Positions 18,390 to 26,557 of a DNA stretch of 64,000 bases are shown one piece after another. The notes under the pieces were generated by a model. The model saw only the letters and a program-made list of their open reading frames with translations, was not told the origin of the DNA and ran no database searches. The first letter of the stretch is position 1; every line of letters starts with the position of its first letter. The translations under genes were made by a program, and so were the position numbers. Source of the stretch: Nostoc indistinguendum CM1-VF10 (GTDB lineage Bacteria > Cyanobacteriota > Cyanobacteriia > Cyanobacteriales > Nostocaceae); NCBI GenBank assembly GCA_019359215.1, contig JAHHHS010000024.1, forward strand, positions 23,390 to 87,389, read 5' to 3'.

Positions 18390-18527
18390 ATGCGTTACAG
18401 TATTATGCTGCAAATTTTAACAGCCATTACCCTAATTTTAGTTAGTGGTGCTGCCTTATTTGCCTGGATACAAAACCGTCCCCCTGAAACTAATAATGCT
18501 CAAGAACTAGGAATAAGCGATCGCTAG
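18390..18527 (+). CDS. Tiny single-span membrane protein
   Basis: A 45-residue frame beginning MRYSIMLQILTAITLILVSG, with one N-terminal hydrophobic helix (or uncleaved signal) and a short polar tail ending ELGISDR. It follows the reductase fragment by 46 bases on the same strand and may be the last surviving member of that operon. No family recognised; the tail end is made from a GCGATCGC octamer. Confidence 0.4.
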   Translation: MRYSIMLQILTAITLILVSGAALFAWIQNRPPETNNAQELGISDR

Positions 18528-18683
18528 TACTGTAGATAAGCTAATCGTCATTTAAATTGCACCATTTTCATGGTAATAAAAGCTGCAAACCCTCTCCCTT
18601 GCTCCCAGCAAGAACTGCTTGCGATCTCAATGTGCAAATTAAATGCTTAACAGCTTACTAGCGATCGCTAGTGGGTATTATCG

Positions 18684-19961
18684 TTAGTGTCTTATACTGC
18701 CTGTACCTACCTCCACCTTCTGTGATCCTTCAACGATTTGGTAAAGTTTGTCTTCAAATTTTTGCATACATGCCGACCAATCAAATTCGAGTATAGAGGG
18801 GCGAGCGTGCCGAGTCATATCTGCTTTCAAATCGGGATTTTCTAGAATCGTAATCACCCTTTGAGCGAAGTCTGTAGGGTTATTAGGTTGGGCAAGAAAG
18901 CCGTTACGACCAGGAAATACCTGTTCTGAAGTTGACGGTGCAAAAACGGCAACCAGAGGGGTTCCAGAGGCTAGTGCTTCGTTATTTGTAGTGCAGAAGT
19001 TTTCGGTGACGGAGGGATTGACAAAGACATCAGCTCTGGCAAACCAACCCAGAAGTTCTGTACCGTGAGACTCGCCCCATATAGTAATACCCGATCCAAA
19101 CTTTTGGGCACGCTCACGGATCTCCTCATCTAGCGGGCCACTACCAACAATCACTAGATGAACATCAGGGATTTTGGCAGCAATGAGGGGAAATATATCA
19201 AGCAGTTGGTTGACATTCTTTTCGGGTGTGATGCGTCCGACAAACAAAAGAGTTGGTCGGTTGTCGTTAGGAATGGGGTTGTAACAAATGTTTCGCGGGT
19301 GAAATTTTTCGCAATCGATACCTTGATAAGCGACGTATTCAGCGCGTTGACATTTTAGTTCTTCGTATTTAGCGAGTTGTTCTTTAGAAGAAAAGTAATT
19401 GAAGTCATAAGACTCACTAAATTGCTTAACCAAAGTAGGAATGATCGGACGAACCAAGTTAAAGAACTTGTCCCCAAAGTAATATTTGATATATGCGACG
19501 ATATCAGTATGGAAGAGTGATATTGTTGGTGTACCTGTTCGTCTTCCGTATTCAGTGCCGATTGGGCGACCATAACCTTGCAAGAAAAATGAGTATAAAC
19601 CTCTCATTTGCGCGGCTTCTTCAACCACGATAATATCAGGCTGAAATTTTTCCAGCAGTTTGGTATCGCTCCAATGTCGATAGTTTAATGGTTGAGGAAG
19701 AGATTTATAGAATAACAGTGGTTGTGTAGGGAATGCGTAAGCAGAGAAATTGGGGAAAGACTCAATTTCATTCAAACCTGGCATGGGGCGATCGCCAACA
19801 TTTTTAGGGTAGCGATCGTTGATTTGCGGATGGATTAGAAAAACCTCATGTCCCTGCTCTAGCAGCCAACGAACCCGTTGGTGTACTGCAACGGAAACTC
19901 CAGTTAAGAAAGGAGCGTACAATCCTGTAAACAGTGCAATACGAAGTGGTTTCTTAGTCAT
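18684..19961 (-). CDS. hglT: GT4-family glycosyltransferase, probable heterocyst glycolipid glycosyltransferase HglT
   Basis: A 425-residue GT-B enzyme of family 4. The N-terminal Rossmann half starts RIALFTGLYAPFLTGVSVAV; the C-terminal half has PTLLFVGRITPEKNVNQLLD, VIVGSGPLDEEI and the E-x7-E motif ENFCTTNNEALASGTPLVA that binds the nucleotide sugar. No membrane span is present. In Anabaena PCC 7120, HglT (All5341) adds glucose to the long-chain heterocyst polyol and lies at the same place, at the end of the series leading to hgdA, hgdC and hgdB. The gene order here agrees, so the assignment rests on family plus synteny recalled from memory. Other GT4 roles, such as polysaccharide synthesis, cannot be excluded. 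Confidence 0.78.
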   Translation of the reverse strand: MTKKPLRIALFTGLYAPFLTGVSVAVHQRVRWLLEQGHEVFLIHPQINDRYPKNVGDRPMPGLNEIESFPNFSAYAFPTQPLLFYKSLPQPLNYRHWSDTKLLEKFQPDIIVVEEAAQMRGLYSFFLQGYGRPIGTEYGRRTGTPTISLFHTDIVAYIKYYFGDKFFNLVRPIIPTLVKQFSESYDFNYFSSKEQLAKYEELKCQRAEYVAYQGIDCEKFHPRNICYNPIPNDNRPTLLFVGRITPEKNVNQLLDIFPLIAAKIPDVHLVIVGSGPLDEEIRERAQKFGSGITIWGESHGTELLGWFARADVFVNPSVTENFCTTNNEALASGTPLVAVFAPSTSEQVFPGRNGFLAQPNNPTDFAQRVITILENPDLKADMTRHARPSILEFDWSACMQKFEDKLYQIVEGSQKVEVGTGSIRH

Positions 19962-20526
19962 AAAAAAGAGGAATATTTCACGAAAATGCTGTTTTTGAAT
20001 TTAGGATTTACGCAGCAAATGTTTCATGAAAATCCTAATTATTTCGCTCAGAAATTCCCACTAATATAGTTAGACTAAAGATTTACGCACTTTCAGATAC
20101 TTGAAATTCTTGATTGTGAAGCGGATGTTTATAAACCTGGATTAGAGAATGCTGTAAAAATAGCCAATAATGTATCTAAAAACTTGAGATCCTCTTAAAT
20201 TCTTCTTAAAAAAGAAGAGTTTGAAAAGTTTATCTCCCCATTTTCAAAGGGGCTAGCGGGGATCTCAATACAACTATAGGCTTTACAAACATCCTCTGAA
20301 AAACTATCAAAACATCCAAATTAATCAGTCAAAATTCCCCTTAATATATTTGTCTAAACTCTTGCCATTAATGCAAATACATTTGGTTATCAACAAGCCA
20401 AAGCGTGTATTCTAACAAGAGTTATAGCTAATATAGTTCTACTAAATATAAGATAATATAATTTGAAGACTAGGGAATGTTTAGTGTAATAACTTTCATG
20501 CCCTAGTTCATATTTAGCGATTTAAT
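19962..20526. other. Intergenic region upstream of hglT
   Basis: 565 bases without a credible gene. It is AT-rich, with a short GC-rich patch (AAAGGGGCTAGCGGGGATC) near 20247 of a dispersed-repeat type. It should hold the hglT promoter, which suggests hglT is transcribed separately from the upstream glycosyltransferase gene. Confidence 0.35.
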
Positions 20527-21786
20527 TCAAAGAGAAACCTTACTATCAATAGGCTGATCTAACCATTGATAAGGGCGATATTCTACTAGGCGGACATTCC
20601 AGGGCCCTTGAACCCGATAGGAAACACCGCGCCAGTTGACTGTTGAGATCCAAATGGATGATAGCATCGCTAATCCATAAACCCACTGTGTCAAGGGAAT
20701 GCTAATCAACATTTTAATGATTGTAGCAGCTGATAATTTTGCGATCGCCTGGTCATTAGAGCGAACCACTCGCTGGATCTCTAATTCCAACACGAGCATT
20801 ATCAAGAGTAATGCTACAGTATAGGCTCCATAGCAGCCTAACAAGAGAGCCGCAGCTTCCCATTTTGCCGCTAACAATGACTCTAGAATTAAGATGATGA
20901 CTGTAGTAGGAAACAAAATGCTAGAAACAGCTTCACTAATTAAAGCTAACCAACGTGGGTGATAGAGTCGAGAATAAAGGATGAGGCGCTTGAGATAATC
21001 TATTAAGTTGAATAAATCAGTCTCTTCACGATTTACTATCAGCAGTGAAGGCACAAACTTTACTTGCAACCCATGTTTTTTAAGGATGTCGTGCATCATA
21101 AAATCTTCGCCTAAAGCTTGTCCCCACTTATCTAGCAGTTCTGTTTGGTGAAGTACTTCTGTTTTCACAGCCAAAGTCCCACCCCAAGGAATTTGGAAGA
21201 GGAACATTTGCACTACTGTGGATACATTACCGGCGTAGCGCACTAATGATCCCCAATACCTACCAGTAGGTACATACCAACGGTTACCTGTTGTTGCTCC
21301 TACTTTCGCATCACCTAAAGGACTGACTAATTCTCGTAGCCAATTCACATGGACTATCGTATCAGCATCTACTAAAGCAACCACCTTGTAGGAATCATCC
21401 AATTCACGGACAGCTTGGATTAAAGAACTGCATTTGAGGCTACAATTGTTGCGTACTATTCTCAAAGGGCTGATTTGAACGTTGGTCGCTTCTTGCTCTA
21501 TGATGGTTTCACTGGCAATTTTCCAAGCGGGATCTTCGTGACTATCAACAATCAACTTTAAATCATACTGTGGATAGTTTTGATTTAAGAGCGATCGCAA
21601 ACATCTAGGCAAAAACGGATCAGCTCCGCGTAGGCAAAGAATCACTGCTGTTTTGGGTAACTGGTCATCTGGTAACAAGTTTTTTTTAGATGAGCGCAGA
21701 TACCAAATAAAGACAAGCGTTAAACACACCTGAATAACCAGCCAACCCGTCAAAGACTTAGACAGAAATATTGCCAAATCTTGCAT
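20527..21786 (-). CDS. Membrane-bound GT2/GT21-type glycosyltransferase (ceramide glucosyltransferase-like)
   Basis: About 419 residues from ATG 21786 (MQDLAIFLSKSLTGWL). The frame extends to 21888, but those extra 34 residues are only translated ATGCCCC-type repeats. One N-terminal membrane helix is followed by a GT-A catalytic domain with VALVDADTIV (DxD metal site), then WGGTLAVKTEVL and ALGEDFMMHDILKKHGLQV. Several membrane helices follow (about residues 275-390). The layout resembles glycosyltransferase family 21, ceramide glucosyltransferase. Since it sits between hglT and hgdA on the same strand, it may glycosylate a heterocyst lipid or envelope polysaccharide; this is inference from position. 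Confidence 0.8.
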   Translation of the reverse strand: MQDLAIFLSKSLTGWLVIQVCLTLVFIWYLRSSKKNLLPDDQLPKTAVILCLRGADPFLPRCLRSLLNQNYPQYDLKLIVDSHEDPAWKIASETIIEQEATNVQISPLRIVRNNCSLKCSSLIQAVRELDDSYKVVALVDADTIVHVNWLRELVSPLGDAKVGATTGNRWYVPTGRYWGSLVRYAGNVSTVVQMFLFQIPWGGTLAVKTEVLHQTELLDKWGQALGEDFMMHDILKKHGLQVKFVPSLLIVNREETDLFNLIDYLKRLILYSRLYHPRWLALISEAVSSILFPTTVIILILESLLAAKWEAAALLLGCYGAYTVALLLIMLVLELEIQRVVRSNDQAIAKLSAATIIKMLISIPLTQWVYGLAMLSSIWISTVNWRGVSYRVQGPWNVRLVEYRPYQWLDQPIDSKVSL

Positions 21787-21816
21787 TAAATTTTTAGTCT
21801 CCGACAGAATAAGAGA

Positions 21817-21960
21817 TTGGGCATTGGGGAATGGGGCATTAGGCATTGGGCATGGGGCATGGGGCATGGGGCATTGGGCATGGCTCAAGAATCAATCAAT
21901 AGTTCTTCTTCCCCTGCTCCCTCATCTCCCTCATCTCCCTTATCTCCCTCATCCCTAATC
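21817..21960. repeat. Heptamer and nonamer tandem repeats
   Basis: About nine imperfect copies of (T)GGGGCA/TGGGCAT lie at 21817-21883, and copies of CTCCCTCAT at 21917-21956. They overlap the apparent N-terminal extension of the neighbouring glycosyltransferase frame and explain its odd His/Pro/Cys-rich start. Confidence 0.8.
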
Positions 21961-21978
21961 CCCACTCCCCAGTCGCTT

Positions 21979-22446
21979 TTAGGAATCCAGCGAATATTTC
22001 ATGATGATGTTGACAGTTGTATCTTTATTTACAACAAAACTGGCATCACGAAACTTTGGTGTGCCTGTTTGTATGGACACAGTTGGATTTTTGGAAATCC
22101 CAAAACCTTCTTTGGGAATACCGAAAAAGTCTTTATTGAGCTTGCGATCGCCATTTTGATCATCAACTATGGCGACAGCATAAGTTCCAGGCTTTAAACC
22201 GGAAAATTCTTTTGTTACAGAATTGCCAGTAATCTTAGCGCAGCCACTTTGAGCTTCACTAGTACTACTCATCGGAAATCCTTTTTCATTTGCGTAAACT
22301 CTGAAACAAATCTCACCTTTTTGGTGGCGTATTCCATTTACAACTACACTTAATTTTGCAGTTGGCTCTGCATTCACTGTTTTAGCAAAGCTGATGCTCA
22401 CTAAAGTAGCAAGCAAAACATGAGAAAATTGAGATAGTTTCAGCAT
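21979..22446 (-). CDS. Secreted DUF2141-like protein
   Basis: 155 residues from ATG 22446 (MLKLSQFSHVLLATLVSISF), which gives a clear signal peptide ending near VNA-EP; the frame extends 13 codons further upstream without signal-like features. The mature part has LSVVVNGIRHQKGEICFRVY, then GLKPGTYAVAIVDDQNGDRKLNKDFFGIPKEGFG and FVVNKDTTVNIIM, the beta-sandwich pattern of family DUF2141. Its function is unknown. The protein would be periplasmic or in the cell envelope. Lying between two glycosyltransferase genes of the glycolipid region, it may take part in envelope assembly; that is inference. Confidence 0.8.
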   Translation of the reverse strand: MLKLSQFSHVLLATLVSISFAKTVNAEPTAKLSVVVNGIRHQKGEICFRVYANEKGFPMSSTSEAQSGCAKITGNSVTKEFSGLKPGTYAVAIVDDQNGDRKLNKDFFGIPKEGFGISKNPTVSIQTGTPKFRDASFVVNKDTTVNIIMKYSLDS

Positions 22447-22528
22447 AAGTTTGCAGTGGATAATAGGTGATTCTTGGGTTGGCAAAAAGCTGTGTTCGTC
22501 GCTGGCGATAACGCAGCTATCGCCAGCT

Positions 22529-23533
22529 TTAATTTTTTAAATGATTAGTTGCAAGTCTGACTTGCTGTTTTTTAATTGATGCTGTTTGCCAAGCTTTCCA
22601 AAGTTTTTGCAGTGCTATTAGAAAATCTTTCAGCAAAAGATATTCTGTCCCTTTTAACTGCTGATGTAGACTTATATGACAGCACAGCCGCTCATACAAA
22701 CTCAGGGGACTACGCCATATAGAAAGTACATACTCCCAGAATATTCTCCAATGTGGCAATAAAATTTTTCCTTTCTTTGCCGAATCAAACCACACTGAAT
22801 ACTCATAGAAATCAGGCAGCATATTCAATAAGTGTTTTTTACTGTTGTTACTAAACAACAAATAATTGGGAAAATACATACTCATTGATTGCTCTGGATG
22901 GCTTCTGGCAAAAAACAGGTATTCAGGAATTTCATAAAACCTACCGAGAATACCAAGTCTTAATAAGAGAATTCCATCTGCATTACCATAACCACCCATA
23001 GGCGGTATCCTTCTCAAGGCACTAGCACGAATTACACCGTAACATTGATAACATAAATGCTTGGTCAGCAATTCGTGAAAACGCTTCTGTGGTTTTAGTG
23101 CATCAGCCTTGAGTTTGATATTGTAGTTTTGAAGGTAACTCCCCTCTTCATCAATGAAATATGTCTGGGAGTGGCACAAGATTATAGTAGGATCTTGGTC
23201 AAGCACCTCAACACACTTCTTGATAAAACTTGGAGCATGTAAATCATCATAGGCTGCCCACTTAAAGTACTCACCCGAAGACAATTTAAAAACGCGATTG
23301 AAGTTACGGGCGCAACCGATATTCTTGTCATTGCGGTAGTAACAAATACGTTGGTCTTGCTCGGCATAAGCTCTACAGATTTCTTCAGTTTTATCTGTAG
23401 ATGCATTATCTGAAATAATTAGCTCAAAATCTTCAAAGGTCTGAGCCAAGAGTGAATCTATGGCTTCTCTGATAAATTTTTCACCATTATATACAGGTAA
23501 TCCGATGCTCAATCGTGGCTGATTGCTACTCAT
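22529..23533 (-). CDS. GT2-family glycosyltransferase
   Basis: About 334 residues, starting at the ATG of MSSNQPRLSIGLPVYNGEKF (three codons after an ATG at 23542). The GT-A fold is clear: SIGLPVYNG, ELIISDNASTDKT, RNDKNIGCARNFNRVF and a DD motif in WAAYDDLHAPSF. The C-terminal third carries LYERLCCHISLHQQL and basic helices but no clear membrane span. It is soluble or peripheral and would transfer a sugar from a nucleotide donor with inversion. It lies between the DUF2141 gene and hgdA on the same strand, so a role in heterocyst glycolipid or envelope polysaccharide synthesis is plausible; acceptor and donor unknown. Confidence 0.85.
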   Translation of the reverse strand: MSSNQPRLSIGLPVYNGEKFIREAIDSLLAQTFEDFELIISDNASTDKTEEICRAYAEQDQRICYYRNDKNIGCARNFNRVFKLSSGEYFKWAAYDDLHAPSFIKKCVEVLDQDPTIILCHSQTYFIDEEGSYLQNYNIKLKADALKPQKRFHELLTKHLCYQCYGVIRASALRRIPPMGGYGNADGILLLRLGILGRFYEIPEYLFFARSHPEQSMSMYFPNYLLFSNNSKKHLLNMLPDFYEYSVWFDSAKKGKILLPHWRIFWEYVLSIWRSPLSLYERLCCHISLHQQLKGTEYLLLKDFLIALQKLWKAWQTASIKKQQVRLATNHLKN

Positions 23534-23590
23534 ATAAAACAAGTATTCGGAAAAATTGTAGATTATTTGATGCTCGATTGCAGATAATTG

Positions 23591-23833
23591 TTAGGCAGAT
23601 GCAACGGAAGAATTCAGAAGGCAGATGTCAGAATCCAGAATAATTTGATATCTAATACCAAATTTATGTGAGCCTGCATAGAATAATTCCTTTGTTAGGC
23701 ATGGAGTTTCAAGTATTTTATTCTGTGCATCTTCATAGAAGATTGGTATAAGCTGAATAATTTCAAGAAAATCAATCAACCATGCTATAGCTTCTTGATT
23801 TTCCAATCATTCTGAATTCTGGCTCCTGAAAAT
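23591..23833 (-). repeat. Repeat-flanked element with a 71-residue ORF (four-helix-bundle-like)
   Basis: Inverted copies of an ATTCAGAA-containing sequence flank the element (GAATTCAGAAGGCAG at about 23609 and ATTCTGAATTCTGGCTCCTGA at about 23809). Inside, the minus strand encodes 71 residues (23591-23806): MENQEAIAWLIDFLEIIQLI to YQIILDSDICLLNSSV. The helical part recalls the end of four-helix-bundle (S23/IVP) proteins, and the last residues are translated repeat. It may be a small dispersed element rather than a functional gene. Confidence 0.45.
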
Positions 23834-23884
23834 CTGTTAACTAAGCTATTACGCTTTTAAATTACACAATAACTCATCAGGTTT

Positions 23885-23925
23885 GTTGACTGCTGACCGT
23901 TGACAGTTAACTGTCAACAGTCAAC
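23885..23925. terminator. Hairpin downstream of hgdA
   Basis: GTTGACAGTTAACTGTCAAC at 23899-23918 is a perfect 20-bp palindrome. It is flanked by further TGTTGACTG/CAGTCAACA pairs that lengthen the stem. It begins about 40 bases past the hgdA stop and may end that transcript; its GTTGAC units also belong to a common heptamer repeat family. Confidence 0.5.
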
Positions 23926-23958
23926 ACAAAAAAATGTGCAAGTTAGATGGGTGACAGC

Positions 23959-24963
23959 TTATTTGATCAAGTTTTGAATATCTGTTTTTTGCAGCCATTC
24001 ATGTGTTCGCTGCATTCCTTGTTCTAGGTCAATTGTTGGTTTATAATTTAACAGGCTTTGTGCTTTGGCAATAGAATAAGCATAGGGACGAGTCATAAAA
24101 TCTATAGACTCTGGTAAAATATCAACTTTTTTGCGAAAAAGTTTTTGTCCTTGAACCCGTAGCTTTAGAAACAACTTGATTTCATCTTTTGGTAATGAAA
24201 GGGGTGCTGATAAACCTTCGATTGCTGCTAAACGCATAAAATACTCTTTCCACGATGTTTCTTGTCCGTCGGTGATATTAAATATTTCACCGTAGGTTTC
24301 TTTTTCTATCGCTAGAAAGATGCCATCTATTAAGTTATCTATATATACATGATTGATTACTCCTTTACCATCGTTGGCATAGGCAAATAATTTCTGACGC
24401 ATCATTAAAATTGGTCTGACTATCCAGGGAATACTTCCTGGGCCGTAAACATCTCCAGCTCGAATAACGATGATGCCAAAATCTGGAGGATTATTCAGTT
24501 CTAATACTGCTGTTTCTGCCTCTATTTTTGTTTGACAGTAGGGATTATTTTCGCCAGAGAGTGGCCCAGATTCTGTAACACCATTAGGATAGTTGAAACC
24601 GTAAACCATCACGCTGGATAGATGCACAAATGTTTTGACACCAGCCTGTTTAGCGGCTTTAGCTATGTTGACAGTACCGCCAACATTCACATCACGAAAA
24701 TGGTTAATTGCACCAGCTTCTTCGGCAATTTGCTCTGTATGTAAAACGATATCTACTCCCTGACAAGCCTTTTGGGCAATAGTAGAATCGGTGATTTTAC
24801 CAATAATTACTTCAACACCTAAATTCTGTAATTCTTTGTTCTGTTCTGTAGAACTTTGCAGTCCACGAACATTCATTCCTTGCGCTATAGCTAACTCGGC
24901 TGTACGCAACCCGACAAGTCCATCAATCCCAGTAATTAGGAGGGTTTTGTTTTTGAGGTTCAT
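23959..24963 (-). CDS. hgdA: NAD-dependent sugar epimerase/dehydratase, probable HgdA
   Basis: 334 residues, an extended SDR. The nucleotide-binding motif is LLITGIDGLVGLRTAE, the Ser motif VHLSSVMVYG, and the catalytic Tyr-Lys NPYCQTKIEAE. Further conserved pieces are RAGDVYGPGS, NHVYIDNLIDG and FNITDGQETSWKEYF. In Anabaena PCC 7120, HgdA is a UDP-galactose 4-epimerase needed for the heterocyst glycolipid layer and is encoded with HgdB and HgdC. The same three genes stand in the order hgdB-hgdC-hgdA here, which supports the name. It would supply or adjust the sugar nucleotide for the glycolipid head group in the cytoplasm. The 334-base gap to hgdC leaves open whether it has its own promoter. 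Confidence 0.82.
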   Translation of the reverse strand: MNLKNKTLLITGIDGLVGLRTAELAIAQGMNVRGLQSSTEQNKELQNLGVEVIIGKITDSTIAQKACQGVDIVLHTEQIAEEAGAINHFRDVNVGGTVNIAKAAKQAGVKTFVHLSSVMVYGFNYPNGVTESGPLSGENNPYCQTKIEAETAVLELNNPPDFGIIVIRAGDVYGPGSIPWIVRPILMMRQKLFAYANDGKGVINHVYIDNLIDGIFLAIEKETYGEIFNITDGQETSWKEYFMRLAAIEGLSAPLSLPKDEIKLFLKLRVQGQKLFRKKVDILPESIDFMTRPYAYSIAKAQSLLNYKPTIDLEQGMQRTHEWLQKTDIQNLIK

Positions 24964-25297
24964 AAATTCGGGCTTATTGTTAAATAGGTGAATTTGAGTT
25001 TTTAGATGAAAGGTTTCAAAGTTATACCGAACTAATTGGAGTTTTGGTAAAGACTTTTAACCTAAAATCTAAAATGGGTATAAAGAGTAATCTTTCTGTG
25101 AAAACGCTTCACCAATGCTTAGTTATGAATTTATCAAGACTTACGCAAAATAATGAAAAAACATAGACGCAGAGCGGCTTGCCGTAGGCTACCGCAAAGA
25201 CGCAAAGGACACAAAGGAATAAGAGTTTCAGAGAGTTTTTGCGTAAATCGTATCTATATCAGGGAAAATAATTTGATTATTTTGCTGATAAGAATAG
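24964..25297. other. hgdC-hgdA spacer with dispersed repeat
   Basis: No gene is seen. At about 25164-25226 lies a known type of Nostoc dispersed repeat (ACGCAGAGCGGCTTGCCGTA, then ACCGCAAAGACGCAAAGGACA). Confidence 0.5.
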
Positions 25298-26491
25298 CTA
25301 GAAAATATCTCCTGGATCTGCGGAGCGAAGTTTGTTGATAGCAAGCGCACCTGATGCCATACACATCAAAACTGTTGAAGTTAAGACAATGACTGCATTA
25401 TTAACGGTCATAACTATTGGTAGTTTAGTTGCTTCTGCTGCAAAACTATATAACAAAACAGAAGTAATAAACCCTGGAATATAACCTAAAAGTGCCAAAA
25501 TTAAAGCTTGCTGAAATACCACGTTTAATAAATATCTATTGGCATAACCTATGGCTTTTAAAGTGGCGTAAGCAACGAACTGTGTAGCAATATTGCTGTA
25601 AAGAATTTGATAGACAATTACTACACCAACAACCGCAGCCATTGTCAACATCAAATTAAGTATAAAACCAATAGGCGTTCTGACAGCCCAATATTTTTTC
25701 TCAAAATCAATGAAGCCTTGGCGTGTAAAAACTTGGACATCGTTAGGCAAACTTGCTTGCAAATTTTTCAGTACTGTTTCTGCATTAGTACCAGGTTTGA
25801 GGGAAATCAAACCAATATCGATCATATCTGCCGGACGAGTATTGGGATTTATCCTCAAGAAAGTTGAGTCACTGACAAGCAAATTCCCGTCTACTCCAAA
25901 GGAAGGCCCTAGGCTGAATAAGCCACCAATTCTGACTCTATAGCCAATTAATAAACTGTAGGGAAATATTTCAATTGTCTGTGCAGTCTCTCCCGCATCA
26001 AATTTTTTAGCTATTGGGCCAAACTCTGGGCGAGAACTCCGGTCAAAAAGCACGACATCGGGAATTTTGAGTTTATCTAAATTTTTCTCAACTTCTGGGA
26101 GGTTCATCACAGGTCTACCTGGATCGAAACCAATAACGTATATTGAATATTTCTCACCGGTTGCCGGATTTTTTAGTTTGGCAAATTGCAAATACATGGG
26201 GCTAACTGACTCTACACCATCAAACCCCAAAGATTGGTACAAACGAGTCCGCGAAAAACTTTGATTTGAGGTCAAAGATTTATATTGCGAACTAACTAAA
26301 AATAAATCTCCCTTGAGGTTTTGATGTACTGCGGTTGCACTTGAATAGAGGGCATCTTGAAAACCAAGTTGCACAAACATTAGTAGCACAATAAAACCAA
26401 TCCCGGCTACAGCTACTAGTAAACGAACTTTTTGCTGGGCTAGCTGTAGCCATCCTAAAGGAATTTTGAAATTCATGAATTTATTTGTCAT
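25298..26491 (-). CDS. hgdC: DevC-like ABC exporter permease, probable HgdC
   Basis: 397 residues, a FtsX/MacB-type permease of the DevC family. It has one N-terminal membrane helix (LLVAVAGIGFIVLLMFVQLGF), a large periplasmic domain (about 45-270), and three C-terminal helices (FILNLMLTMAAVVGVVIVYQ; VVFQQALILALLGYIPGFIT; NAVIVLTSTVLMCMASGAL). It ends in KLRSADPGDIF. In Anabaena, HgdB/HgdC are the membrane-fusion and inner-membrane parts of an exporter required to deposit the heterocyst glycolipid layer with TolC. The first of two nearby ATGs (26491) is used; a second at 26479 also fits. No ATPase gene adjoins it. Another DevC-type exporter is the alternative. Confidence 0.85.
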   Translation of the reverse strand: MTNKFMNFKIPLGWLQLAQQKVRLLVAVAGIGFIVLLMFVQLGFQDALYSSATAVHQNLKGDLFLVSSQYKSLTSNQSFSRTRLYQSLGFDGVESVSPMYLQFAKLKNPATGEKYSIYVIGFDPGRPVMNLPEVEKNLDKLKIPDVVLFDRSSRPEFGPIAKKFDAGETAQTIEIFPYSLLIGYRVRIGGLFSLGPSFGVDGNLLVSDSTFLRINPNTRPADMIDIGLISLKPGTNAETVLKNLQASLPNDVQVFTRQGFIDFEKKYWAVRTPIGFILNLMLTMAAVVGVVIVYQILYSNIATQFVAYATLKAIGYANRYLLNVVFQQALILALLGYIPGFITSVLLYSFAAEATKLPIVMTVNNAVIVLTSTVLMCMASGALAINKLRSADPGDIF

Positions 26492-26516
26492 TTGTCATTT
26501 GTCATTTGTCATTTGT
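26479..26516. repeat. Heptamer repeat TCATTTG
   Basis: About five units of TTGTCAT cover the hgdC start and the gap to hgdB. The array reaches into the first codons of hgdC if the upstream ATG is used. Confidence 0.75.
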
Positions 26517-26557
26517 GAATGACCAATGCCCTATGCCCCATGTCCTATACTCAATGA

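Noticed and set aside
21787..21888. 34-residue N-terminal extension of the GT21-like protein
   Set aside because: The residues (MPHAPCPMPNAP) are only translated heptamer repeats; the natural start is ATG 21786.
25153..25338. 61-residue plus-strand frame in the hgdC-hgdA gap
   Set aside because: It is translated dispersed repeat and overlaps the end of hgdC.
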